From Oryzias latipes (Eukaryota > Chordata > Actinopteri > Beloniformes > Adrianichthyidae), in contig NC_019876.2 of assembly GCF_002234675.1 (NCBI RefSeq), positions 29,840,501 through 29,904,500 on the forward strand: 64,000 nucleotides of DNA, read 5' to 3'. The notes below the pieces were generated by a model. That model made no database searches and was not told the DNA's origin. It was given only the letters and a program-made list of their open reading frames with translations. Positions 21,470-33,900 of this stretch are shown one piece after another. Numbering within the stretch: position 1 is the first letter of the stretch; the number at the start of each line of letters is the position of its first letter. The position numbers and the translations under genes are program-made.

Positions 21470-24085
21470 TAAAGCCGCAAGCGGCGTTGTATGGCCCGCA
21501 GACGCAACCCGCCTTCCACGCCCAACTCTACGCACCACCGCCTCCTTCACCGCCCTCACTGCCCAATCTTGATAAAGGCTAGACAAAACGGCATTTGCTA
21601 ATTATGCTAACTATGCTAGATATGCTCATGTGGCTAAAAGTGCTAGCATTGCAATCAGCATCATCAACTGACTCAGAAAAACACATTACCTAAAATGCTA
21701 ATTATGCTAACTATGCTAGCTACGCTAATGTGGCTAAAAGTGCTAGCATAGTGATCAGCATCATCAACTGACTCAGAAAAACACATTACCAAAAATGCTA
21801 ATTATGCTAACTATGCTAGCTATGCTAATGTGGCTAAAAGTGCTAGCATTGCGATCAGCATCTTCAACTGACTCAGAAAAACACATTACCTAAAATGCTA
21901 ATTATGCTAACTATGCTAGCTATGCTAATGTGGCTAAAAGTGCTAGCATAGCGATCACCATCAACTCTCTCAGAAAAACACATTACTTAAAATGCTAATT
22001 ATGCTAACTATGTTAGTTATGCTAACATAGCTTAAAGTGCTAGCATAGCGATCAGCATCATAAACTGACTCAGAAAAACACATTCCTCCATTGGTGAGAG
22101 CTATATGTCATAAGTTGATAAAAAACCCACTTTTTCCAAAATTGTGGCTTTTCTGTTAATTTTATCTCCATAGCAACCATTTTATGTTTCGGTCCCCTCG
22201 GGAGGACGAACAGATTGACGTCAGTTTCGGACAAATCGATAAAAGTAAACTTTTTGTTGTCATTAGCAACAGTGGTTTTATGCTAACCACGCCCACATTC
22301 CTTATATGTCCAGATCCAGTGTTTTTCAATGTATTCAGTTTCAGGCATTAATGCATGCATTCAATTTTCACTGTATTGTATTGAAATGCATGGGAATTAT
22401 AACACTGCGCCACTTTGCTAGCTTGCCACGCGCACGCCATTCAAAATCTACAACTTCTAATTCCAACATTTTTTCCACAGTAGCTTGCCATTGATGCCCA
22501 AAAAGTTTCGAGACGATCGATGAAAATTCCAACGACAAGTTTACGTTTGAATCCGGTGGTAAAGGTGTTTTTTATAGAAAATTCAAGATGGCCGCCTTTT
22601 CCCGAGGTCAAAGGTCGACGAAACTCCAGAGGTGATTGTAGACTTACGCTAGGGACATGCGCGTCAAATTTCGTGAAAATCGCTCGAAAAAAAGTTCATT
22701 TTTCCAAATTGTGTAAAAACGCGAAAAACTCAAAATGGCAGATTTTGGCACAAAATGGCCGCCAAACCGTAGGTCGTGTCGCCATCACGTAATGATTTCA
22801 AAACTTTCTTTGGATATACCCCACAAAGTTATCTGGGTTTCGTTAGCCGATTCTTAAAAATAAAATCCGAAAAAAAATTTTTTTGCCGAGTCAGCACTTT
22901 TTTTTGCGATCGTTTTTTGTTTACCACGGCCACATTCCTTTATCGATTTTGTCGTATGTGACATCGTTTTGTTCAGTGTGGGTCAGGGAATCGCATATTT
23001 CAGTTTCAGGCTATTCCGATAAAATATGTGCGAGCTAGCTAAAATGGCGACGGTTGCGAATTCGCCACGCGCACGCGTTTCAAATTCTACAACTTCTAAT
23101 TCCAACATTTTGTCCACAGTAGCTTGCCATTGATGCCCGAGAAGTTTCAAAAAGATCGATAAAAATCCCTAGGACGAGTTTTCGTTTGTATCCGTTACTA
23201 AAGGTGCTTTTTTATGAAAATTCAAGATGGCCGCCCCTTCCCAAGGTCAAAGGTCAACGAAACTTCATTGGTAGTTGTAGAATCATGGTCTTGGCATGTG
23301 TGTGCAATTTCGTGAAAATCGCTTAAACAAAAGGGTCGTTTTCCCATTTTGTCAAAAAACACAAAAATCGCCATTTCTCTGTGTTCGCCACAAAATGGCC
23401 GCCAAGCCGTAGGTCGTGTGGCCATCCCATAATGATTTCATAACTTCTCTGGGATATATCCAACCCGCGTGTTTTGGTTTCGTAACTGTATTTCAAAATA
23501 TTTTTTTTTGGCCCCATAAGCGATTTTCGGCCCATTCATTTTTTTTACGGGAACGCTCGCCGTGATGTCATCGTTGTGGGGGAGGTGACGTTCTCTTTGC
23601 CGAAAATTCATTTTTAATTTATCCCAGGTGTGTGCCAATTTTGGTGAGTTTTCGGGTATGTGGCGGGGGTCAAATTTGAGCTCAAAGGCGCGATAAGAAA
23701 GCGGAATAATAATAATGAAACAAAGCAGAAACAATATAGAAGTTTTTGCGGTTAGGATTTCCTATGTATTTCAATGCGGCCTGTCTTTTACTATAGGCTG
23801 GGCATGTCTGTTTGGCTTTAAACCTGTCTTTTGAGGGCTTTTTGGGGCTTTTTTGTGTTTTTGTCGTCATTTTTGCGACTACAATTTTTACGTTTTTGCG
23901 TTAGTGTTGTGCGTGTGTGTGTGTATTTTTGTTGCGTTACACAATTGTCGTGTTGTTGTGTGCTTTGGGCGACTTTTGACCCCATTTTTTGGCGTTTTGA
24001 CGCATTTTTTTGACGTTTTGGACCTTTTTGAGTGTTCGACCCTCGTAGCAGTTACAATATGGTCCTTGCACTCTGTGAGTGCTGC
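21470..24085. repeat. 2.6 kb composite dispersed repeat
   Basis: The block starts near a perfect small hairpin (GCCGCAAGCGGC) and ATGGCCCGCAG. It ends at the complementary CTGCGGGCCAT (24083-24093 region), so the ends form an 11-bp inverted pair. Inside are a 100-bp tandem array (21595-22085) and two diverged units about 640 bp long (from about 22430 and 23070) sharing ACAACTTCTAATTCCAACAT, TCAAGATGGCCGCC and CAAAATGGCCGCCAA. No protein is encoded. I recognise the style from fish genomes but cannot assign a class. Confidence 0.6.
21595..22085 (+). repeat. 100-bp tandem repeat (GCTAAC/GCTAGC-rich)
   Basis: About five copies of a unit of roughly 100 bp contain ATGCTAACTATGCTAGC, TGGCTAAAAGTGCTAGCAT and CAACTGACTCAGAAAAACAC. 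The array lies inside the larger composite repeat. Confidence 0.9.
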
Positions 24086-24465
24086 GGGCCATAATAACAG
24101 CTCATGTAAAACAGGTAGAGGTAAAAATTGACTCTCTCCTCCAATGAGTTCTTTTAATTTCCAGCTTGTTTTTATAGTGTTCCATGTGATTCTACAGTCC
24201 TCAGCTTGATCAGCTGCAAATGTAGGGAGATAAAAGTCCAAGAAGAGATTTTTAAATAAAAATGCACCGGTGTGTGACCCTCCGGGTGGACAGAGACGAC
24301 CGTCCCACTCCAGAGTACAGTTCACAATGATCAGGTGAGGCCTCACAGTTTGTCACAAACCTCAAAGCAGCGTGATAAACAGAATAAATCTGAAATTGAG
24401 CTGTAGCATTTATTTTTAAAAGGTCTCCATGATCTATAATGGATTAAAAAGCTGCTGTGACAAGA

Positions 24466-24842
24466 GATTTTTTAATCCCAAATGAAAAACAACACTTGTT
24501 TTGGAATAAAAACACAGTTTCAGTTCCTCAAAAGATTCTCCATGTGGGGCTTAAATGAGAGTGAATCGTCAGTCAACATTCCCAGATATCTGCACACAAG
24601 ATCATTTCACTTCCCTCCAGAGTGGAGACTGGAGAGAAAACTTGAGGTGGTTTTCTAGAGTTTGAAAACAACATTCATTTGGTTTTGTCTGCATTAAACA
24701 GTCATTTTAGCTGAAGGAATGTGCGCCGTAGGACATGGGTCAAGGCAATAAATAATTGTGTCATCTGTATAAAAGGAACTGAAACTGAAACTGTGTTTTT
24801 ATTCCAAAACAAGTGTTGTTTTTCATTTGGGATTAAAAAATA
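24466..24842. repeat. inverted repeat with about 65-bp arms
   Basis: The left arm, about 24466-24529 (AATCCCAAATGAAAAACAAC, then ACTTGTTTTGGAATAAAAAC), is matched by its complement at about 24766-24842, with roughly 235 bp between. The arms are nearly identical, so this is a recent inverted duplication or a foldback element. Confidence 0.75.
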
Positions 24843-25023
24843 ATTGCATCAGATTACAATTTTTTTTTCATAAATCATAAGTAAAATAAAAAACCCAGAA
24901 CAGGGAAATTCTATTTAGTTACACAAGTGCTGCCAACACTGCTGACTCTGAGTTTCCACATGGAGCTTTCTGGTTGTTAAACTGGAAAGTCCAGAATTCT
25001 TGAACTATTATGAAAGGGATGAT

Positions 25024-25501
25024 TGTCACATGAACACGAAGACGGCTGGTTCCAAGTGCAGCAGGTTTATTAGATCAGCTAAAAGTCCACAAAGCTAAAT
25101 CAGGGTCAGACAGGCAGGAGTCGATAACAGGCATGAGATCATCAGAGGAGAGACGGGATAGTTAGGATCCAGACGAGAGTCAGGGCAGGCTAACAGAGTC
25201 AGAAACAGGGTCAGGACACAGATATAACAGATATAACACTCAGTAAGGAAGGCAGAGTGATATAAACAGTACTTCCCACTGAGATCAATGCAGAGCTTCG
25301 GTCTGATGTGGGTGATGAATGAATGACAGTCAGGTGTGCAGCATCCAGGAAGTGGGGCTAGAATTCTGGAGATGGTTACCAACGGTGACCAGAGGGGGAG
25401 ACAGAGCTCTGACTTCTGACAACAATGGCAGACAAAGTGTGCATTATCAGAGATTAACGTTATCCGTGGAAGCCTGAACCGTCCGCCGCAAGAACATGAC
25501 A
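25024..25501 (-). mobile_element. LTR-like fossil (solo)
   Basis: The ends are TGTCA...TGACA. On the minus strand it starts TGTCATGTTCTTGCGG and ends TTCATGTGACA, about 480 bp. GCAGCAGGTTTATTAGA and ATCAGGGTCAGACAGGCAGG are wording I remember from a fish Gypsy-type LTR. No internal genes lie next to it and no clear target duplication was found. It is a fossil. Confidence 0.5.
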
Positions 25502-25984
25502 ACGCGCTGAGCCGGCACCGACCTCGACTGCAGCGGCAAAGGAAAAGCAATATCTATGCTGATGATCGCGATGTGTTAAAAAAGCATCAGTTCAGAGAAA
25601 GTTCACCTCCTGCTGACTGATTATGATGATGAAGATAAAGGTTTTTTCAAAGAAGCCAGCGCAGTGATACAGAACTTTTAAGTAATGTGACCGGAACTAC
25701 TTTTTAGGCGTGCAGTTCTCACTGTGGTATATCACTTTTTAATGCACACCCAACAGCCTATCAGAATCGAGTATTCACCCGGACCACGGCATTATACAGT
25801 TTTACCCATAACAGATAATAAAAGTATCTGTGTGTTTTATAGTTTAAGTCTTGCGTGAAAAAAGATCATGAACAAGTGGGGTCTTTTTCTGTGAACCTAA
25901 CCTGGATTTTAATAAATAAATAGTTAACAATTTGTGATTTTAAAGTAAAGTATATGTTAAAGTGTTTGATAATACTCAATGATT

Positions 25985-27344
25985 TCTACGGTGGCCGACA
26001 GGGCTCACACTACATACAACAGAAACAATGCAACGAAATTACCTGCAACACAACGACATAACCGCAGCAAAAGCATAAACCGCAGCACAACGGAAATTAG
26101 GACTTTATTTTCTCCTGGCGGAAAAAAAAACGATTCAGTTTCAAACTATTCGGCGCTCCTGAGAGCTACGTGATATTTAGACAAGATTAGGGTGTTTTCT
26201 TACTAAATAAGGTAATTTCTTACAAATATACGTTTGTCTAAAAATATAAATTTACCCAGCTCTCCACATAGTGACATCTGCGTCTAACGTTATTTGACTT
26301 TTTTTGTAAATCACGACTTTTAGTCGTAAATTTACAAGAAAAAAGTCGGAGATTTACGAGATAATACTTGTAAATTTACGAGTTTTTTTACTCGTAAATT
26401 TACGACTTAAAAGATTAACGAGTGAAAACACCAAAGTTTTCCGTTTATCGGAGTCTAGCTTGAAGCTGAAATATGTGGAGCCTTTTGTGAAGCTTTATTT
26501 CCGGATAGGTTTAAAAAAACAAAGAGATTCTGAACCTTTTGGCTTTCCGGGGTTTGGTGTCGGTAAAGCGGAGTGTCATCTGTAAAATAAGGAGCTCAGA
26601 GACACGTTTGGGTGTAGAGGACCGCTGCTGCCTTCATTCTCCTTTTCATTCACACACCCTGAAGTTCATTTGTCACATTACGTCATGAACCTGTCATCCG
26701 AACGCCAATGTAGAAGTAAACAGTGTTACATACGCCCCCTCCTACAGATGAATCGTCCTGTTTCAACATAAAACAATAAAGAGGAATGAAAATAGTCTGT
26801 TATATTAGCATTAGAACGTTGAAAATGTCAGAAAGTGCTCCTCCTCCTCAGACGGAAGCGTCACACAAACGTAGAGATCTGGTCTTTGGTGGAGGAAGAA
26901 AGGATTAAAGTGGACGTCTGCAGGGACACCAACGTCTTCATCGGGCTGCGGAGATCCTGCAAACCACCCATCAATAAATAAAACATTAATAAATCATAAA
27001 TCAAAGAAATGAGCTTCCAAACATTTGGAACGTCATCAATAAACATTCATCTCACCTGTTCATTGAGTTTAGTCGGTCTGCTCTGCTGCTGATGCTCACT
27101 TCCACTTTAATCTCGTAAAATTACAGTTTATAATCTCGTTATTTAACTTTTTTTGTGGCCCTAAAACTCCGTCATACCGAATAGTTTGAAACTGAATTTT
27201 TTTTTTTCGCTGGTAGGAAAAAAAGTCCTCATGTCCTCTTTTCCCGTCATTTCTGTTGTGCTGCGGTTTATGTCGTTGTGCTTTGGGTGATGTCGTTGCG
27301 TTGTTTCTTTTGTATGTAGTGTGAGCCCTGTCAGCCACCGTAGA
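25985..27344. mobile_element. foldback element with about 190-bp inverted ends
   Basis: TCTACGGTGGCCGACAGGGC at the left is answered by the near-complement ending CCACCGTAGA at the right. The inverted similarity extends about 190 bp inward (through CGCAGCACAACGGAAAT and CAGTTTCAAACTATTCGG). The core has palindromic CTCGTAAATTTACGA words near 26290-26420. It carries no transposase. Its 1.36 kb length and long ends suggest a non-autonomous DNA element. Confidence 0.65.
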
Positions 27345-27957
27345 TTCCATAGTAAAACATGAAGGCAAATTAAGAGCAATAACAAAAATGTAACACCTTT
27401 GTTGGATCACATCAACAGGAAACATGTCTGCACCTGATGAGGATTTCCTGCCAAGCGGGTCAAATAGGCCCGTGGTTTCCCACTTTGGTGTGTTTCAGAC
27501 TCATTTTCATGGAAAAGGTAGATGTTGGATGGATCCTTTCAGAGCTACCAGGAAGTGAACACATGGGACACTTGTTCTGACTGACGCCAGTCATTTTTAA
27601 TGTTTTTGTGTTGTGTCAAGTCACGAGGCAGAGCTGCAGAAACCATTCACTCCCCCACCGCTACGACGGCTTTATATTTCCTCATTCTGTGTCACGCGGA
27701 GTCATGAAATGTCCACAAAGTTCAGTTTGCATCTATGCTTTATGCTCTGGCCGTGTTTTTTTCCAGTGACATTTTTTCCTCTTATTTATATGTTAATCGT
27801 CAAAAGTAGTTGCTCAAATTACGTCCTATTATGTGGACATTTTTTGTCCCCCGCTTACACATTCTTACTGGATCTGGATAAAATTCCTTGTAATAGCATA
27901 ACTTACATGTGTGCAGATATACACTGAATAAAGTTAGAAATGCAACACTTCTGTTTT
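27345..27957. other. spacer before the 8 kb minisatellite
   Basis: No gene or recognised repeat. A 104-codon open frame (27613-27927) has no recognisable domain and no exon signals. Confidence 0.4.
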
Positions 27958-30900
27958 TGACCGTAGACCTCCTCTCTACTCCTCCTCCTACACCTGACCG
28001 TAGACCTCCTCTCTACTCCTGTACCTGACCGTAGACCTCCTCTCTGCTCATGTTCCTACACCTGACCGTAAACCTCCTTTCTGCTCCTGTTCTTGTACCT
28101 GACCGTAGACCTCCTCTCTACTCTTGTACCTGACCGTAGACCTCCTCTCTGCTCCTGCTCCTACACCTGACCGTAGACCTCCTTTCTGCTCCTGTACCTG
28201 ACCGTAGACCTCCCCTCTACTCCTGTACCAGACCGTAGACCTCCTCTCTGCTCCTGTACCTGACCGTAGACCTCCTCTCTGCTCCTGTACCAGACCGTAG
28301 ACCTCCTCTCTGCTCCTGTACCTGACCGTAGACCTCCTCTCTGCTCCTCCTCCTACACAGGACCGTACACCTCCTCTCTACTCCTGCTCCTGTACCTGAC
28401 CATAGACCTCCTCTCTACTCCTGTACCTGACCGTAGACCTCCTCCCTGCTCCTGCTCCTGTACCTGACCGTAGACCTCCTCTCTGCTCATACTCCTACAC
28501 CTGACCGTAGACCTCCTCTCTGTTCCTTCTCCTGTACCTGACGGTAGACCTCCTCTCTACTCCTGCTCCTGTACCTGACCATAGACCTCCTCTCTACTCC
28601 TGTACCTGACCGTAGACCTCCTCCCTGCTCCTGCTCCTGTACCTGACCGTAGACCTCCTCTCTGCTCATACTCCTACACCTGACCGTAGACCTCCTCTCT
28701 GCTCCTTCTCCTGTACCTGACGGTAGACCTCCTCTCTACTCCTGCTCCTGTACCTGACCATAGACCTCCTCTCTACTCCTGTACCTGACCGTAGACCTCC
28801 TCCCTGCTCCTGCTCCTGTACCTGACCGTAGACCTCCTCTCTGCTCATGCTCCTACACCTGACCATAGACCTCCTCTCTACTCCTGTACCTGACTGTAGA
28901 CCTCCTCTCTGCTCCTGCTCCTGTACCTGACCGTAGACCTCCTCTCTGCTCATGCTCCTACACCTGACCGTAGACCTCCTCTCTACTCCTGTACCTGACC
29001 GTAGACCTCCTCCCTGCTCCTGCTCCTGTACCTGACCATAGACCTCCTCTCTACTCCTGTACCTGACCGTAGACCTCCTCCCTGCTCCTGCTCCTGTACC
29101 TGACCGTAGACCTCCTCTCTGCTCCTTCTCCTGTACCAGACCGTACACCTCCTCTCTACTCCTGCTCCTGTACCTGACCATAGACCTCCTCTCTACTCCT
29201 GTACCTGACCGTAGACCTCCTCCCTGCTCCTGCTCCTGTACCTGACCGTAGACCTCCTCTCTGCTCATGCTCCTACACCTGACCGTAGACCTCCTCTCTG
29301 CTCATACTCCTACACCTGACCGTAGACCTCCTCTCTGCTCATGCTCCTGTACCTGACCGTAGACCTCCTCTCTGCTCATGCTCCTACACCTGACCGTAGA
29401 CCTCCTCTCTGCTCCTTCTCCTGTACCTGACGGTAGACCTCCTCTCTGCTCATGCTCCTACACCTGACCATAGACCTCCTCTCTACTCCTGTACCTGACT
29501 GTAGACCTCCTCTCTGCTCCTGCTCCAACACCTGACCGTAGACGTCCTCTCTGCTCCTGTACCTGACCGTAGACCTCCTCTCTACTCCTGTACCTGACCG
29601 TAGACCTCCTCTCTGCTCCTGTTCCTGTACCTGACCGTAGACCTCCTCTCTACTCCTCCTCCTACACCTGACCGTAGACCTCCTCTCTACTCCTGCTCCT
29701 GTACCTGACCATAGACCTCCTCTCTACTCCTGTACCTGACCGTAGACCTCCTCCCTGCTCCTGCTCCTGTACCTGACCGTAGACCTCCTCTCTGCTCATA
29801 CTCCTACACCTGACGGTAGACCTCCTCTCTGCTCCTTCTCCTGTACCTGACGGTAGACCTCCTCTCTACTCCTGCTCCTGTACCTGACCATAGACCTCCT
29901 CTCTACTCCTGTACCTGACCGTAGACCTCCTCCCTGCTCCTGCTCCTGTACCTGACCGTAGACCTCCTCTCTGCTCATACTCCTACACCTGACCATAGAC
30001 CTCCTCTCTACTCCTGTACCTGACTGTAGACCTCCTCTCTGCTCCTGCTCCTGTACCTGACCGTAGACCTCCTCTCTGCTCATGCTCCTACACCTGACCG
30101 TAGACCTCCTCTCTACTCCTGTACCTGACCGTAGACCTCCTCCCTGCTCCTGCTCCTGTACCTGACCATAGACCTCCTCTCTACTCCTGTACCTGACCGT
30201 AGACCTCCTCCCTGCTCCTGCTCCTACACCTGACCGTAGACCTCCTCTCTGCTCCTTCTCCTGTACCAGACCGTATACCTCCTCTCTACTCCTGCTCCTG
30301 TACCTGACCATAGACCTCCTCTCTACTCCTGTACCTGACCGTAGACCTCCTCCCTGCTCCTGCTCCTGTACCTGACCGTAGACCTCCTCTCTGCTCATAC
30401 TCCTACACCTGACCGTAGACCTCCTCTCTGCTCATGCTCCTACACCTGACCATAGACCTCCTCTCTACTCCTGTACCTGACTGTAGACCTCCTCTCTGCT
30501 CCTGTACCTGACCGTAGACCTCCTCTCTGCTCATGCTCCTACACCTGACCGTAGACCTCCTCTCTGCTCCTTCTCCTGTACCTGACGGTAGACCTCCTCT
30601 CTGCTCATGCTCCTACACCTGACCATAGACCTCCTCTCTACTCCTGTACCTGACTGTAGACCTCCTCTCTGCTCCTGCTCCTGTACCTGACCGTAGACCT
30701 CCTCTCTGCTCATGCCCCAACACCTGACCGTAGACGTCCTCTCTACTCTTGTACCTGACCGTAGACCTCCTCTCTGCTCCTGCTCCTACACCTGACCGTA
30801 GACCTCCTTTCTGCTCCTGTACCTGACCGTAGACCTCCCCTCTACTCCTGTACCAGACCGTAGACCTCCTCTCTGCTCCTGTACCTGACCGTAGACCTCC

Positions 30901-33900
30901 TCTCTGCTCCTGTACCAGACCGTAGACCTCCTCTCTGCTCCTGTACCTGACCGTAGACCTCCTCTCTGCTCCTCCTCCTACACAGGACCGTACACCTCCT
31001 CTCTACTCCTGCTCCTGTACCTGACCATAGACCTCCTCTCTACTCCTGTACCTGACCGTAGACCTCCTCCCTGCTCCTGCTCCTGTACCTGACCGTAGAC
31101 CTCCTCTCTGCTCATACTCCTACACCTGACCGTAGACCTCCTCTCTGTTCCTTCTCCTGTACCTGACGGTAGACCTCCTCTCTACTCCTGCTCCTGTACC
31201 TGACCATAGACCTCCTCTCTACTCCTGTACCTGACCGTAGACCTCCTCCCTGCTCCTGCTCCTGTACCTGACCGTAGACCTCCTCTCTGCTCATACTCCT
31301 ACACCTGACCGTAGACCTCCTCTCTGCTCCTTCTCCTGTACCTGACGGTAGACCTCCTCTCTACTCCTGCTCCTGTACCTGACCATAGACCTCCTCTCTA
31401 CTCCTGTACCTGACCGTAGACCTCCTCCCTGCTCCTGCTCCTGTACCTGACCGTAGACCTCCTCTCTGCTCATGCTCCTACACCTGACCATAGACCTCCT
31501 CTCTACTCCTGTACCTGACTGTAGACCTCCTCTCTGCTCCTGCTCCTGTACCTGACCGTAGACCTCCTCTCTGCTCATGCTCCTACACCTGACCGTAGAC
31601 CTCCTCTCTACTCCTGTACCTGACCGTAGACCTCCTCCCTGCTCCTGCTCCTGTACCTGACCATAGACCTCCTCTCTACTCCTGTACCTGACCGTAGACC
31701 TCCTCCCTGCTCCTGCTCCTGTACCTGACCGTAGACCTCCTCTCTGCTCATACTCCTACACCTGACCGTAGACCTCCTCTCTGCTCCTTCTCCTGTACCA
31801 GACCGTACACCTCCTCTCTACTCCTGCTCCTGTACCTGACCATAGACCTCCTCTCTACTCCTGTACCTGACCGTAGACCTCCTCCCTGCTCCTGCTCCTG
31901 TACCTGACCGTAGACCTCCTCTCTGCTCATGCTCCTACACCTGACCGTAGACCTCCTCTCTGCTCATACTCCTACACCTGACCGTAGACCTCCTCTCTGC
32001 TCATGCTCCTGTACCTGACCGTAGACCTCCTCTCTGCTCATGCTCCTACACCTGACCGTAGACCTCCTCTCTGCTCCTTCTCCTGTACCTGACGGTAGAC
32101 CTCCTCTCTGCTCATGCTCCTACACCTGACCATAGACCTCCTCTCTACTCCTGTACCTGACTGTAGACCTCCTCTCTGCTCCTGCTCCAACACCTGACCG
32201 TAGACGTCCTCTCTGCTCCTGTACCTGACCGTAGACCTCCTCTCTACTCCTGTACCTGACCGTAGACCTCCTCTCTGCTCCTGTTCCTGTACCTGACCGT
32301 AGACCTCCTCTCTACTCCTCCTCCTACACCTGACCGTAGACCTCCTCTCTACTCCTGCTCCTGTACCTGACCATAGACCTCCTCTCTACTCCTGTACCTG
32401 ACCGTAGACCTCCTCCCTGCTCCTGCTCCTGTACCTGACCGTAGACCTCCTCTCTGCTCATACTCCTACACCTGACGGTAGACCTCCTCTCTGCTCCTTC
32501 TCCTGTACCTGACGGTAGACCTCCTCTCTACTCCTGCTCCTGTACCTGACCATAGACCTCCTCTCTACTCCTGTACCTGACCGTAGACCTCCTCCCTGCT
32601 CCTGCTCCTGTACCTGACCGTAGACCTCCTCTCTGCTCATACTCCTACACCTGACCATAGACCTCCTCTCTACTCCTGTACCTGACTGTAGACCTCCTCT
32701 CTGCTCCTGCTCCTGTACCTGACCGTAGACCTCCTCTCTGCTCATGCTCCTACACCTGACCGTAGACCTCCTCTCTACTCCTGTACCTGACCGTAGACCT
32801 CCTCCCTGCTCCTGCTCCTGTACCTGACCATAGACCTCCTCTCTACTCCTGTACCTGACCGTAGACCTCCTCCCTGCTCCTGCTCCTACACCTGACCGTA
32901 GACCTCCTCTCTGCTCCTTCTCCTGTACCAGACCGTATACCTCCTCTCTACTCCTGCTCCTGTACCTGACCATAGACCTCCTCTCTACTCCTGTACCTGA
33001 CCGTAGACCTCCTCCCTGCTCCTGCTCCTGTACCTGACCGTAGACCTCCTCTCTGCTCATACTCCTACACCTGACCGTAGACCTCCTCTCTGCTCATGCT
33101 CCTACACCTGACCATAGACCTCCTCTCTACTCCTGTACCTGACTGTAGACCTCCTCTCTGCTCCTGTACCTGACCGTAGACCTCCTCTCTGCTCATGCTC
33201 CTACACCTGACCGTAGACCTCCTCTCTGCTCCTTCTCCTGTACCTGACGGTAGACCTCCTCTCTGCTCATGCTCCTACACCTGACCATAGACCTCCTCTC
33301 TACTCCTGTACCTGACTGTAGACCTCCTCTCTGCTCCTGCTCCTGTACCTGACCGTAGACCTCCTCTCTGCTCATGCCCCAACACCTGACCGTAGACGTC
33401 CTCTCTGCTCCTGTACCTGACCGTAGACCTCCTCTCTACTCCTGTACCTGACCGTAGACCTCCTCTCTGCTCCTGTTCCTGTACCTGACCGTAGACCTCC
33501 TCTCTACTCCTCCTCCTACACCTGACCGTAGACCTCCTCTCTACTCCTGTACCTGACTGTAGACATCCTTTCTGCTCCTGTTCCTGTACCAGACTGTAGA
33601 CCCTCCTCTCTGCTCCTCCTCCTACACCTGACCAAAGACCTTCTCTCTACTCCTCCTCCTACACCTGACCGTAGACCTCCTCTCTACTCCTGCTCCTGTA
33701 CCTGACCATAGACCTCCTCTCTACTCCTAGACCTGACCGTAGACCTCCTCTCTGCTCCTTCTCCTGTACCTGACGGTAGACCTCCTCTCTACTCCTGCTC
33801 CTGTACCTGACCATAGACCTCCTCTCTACTCCTGTACCTGACCGTAGACCTCCTCCCTGCTCCTGCTCCTGTACCTGACCGTAGACCTCCTCTCTGCTCA

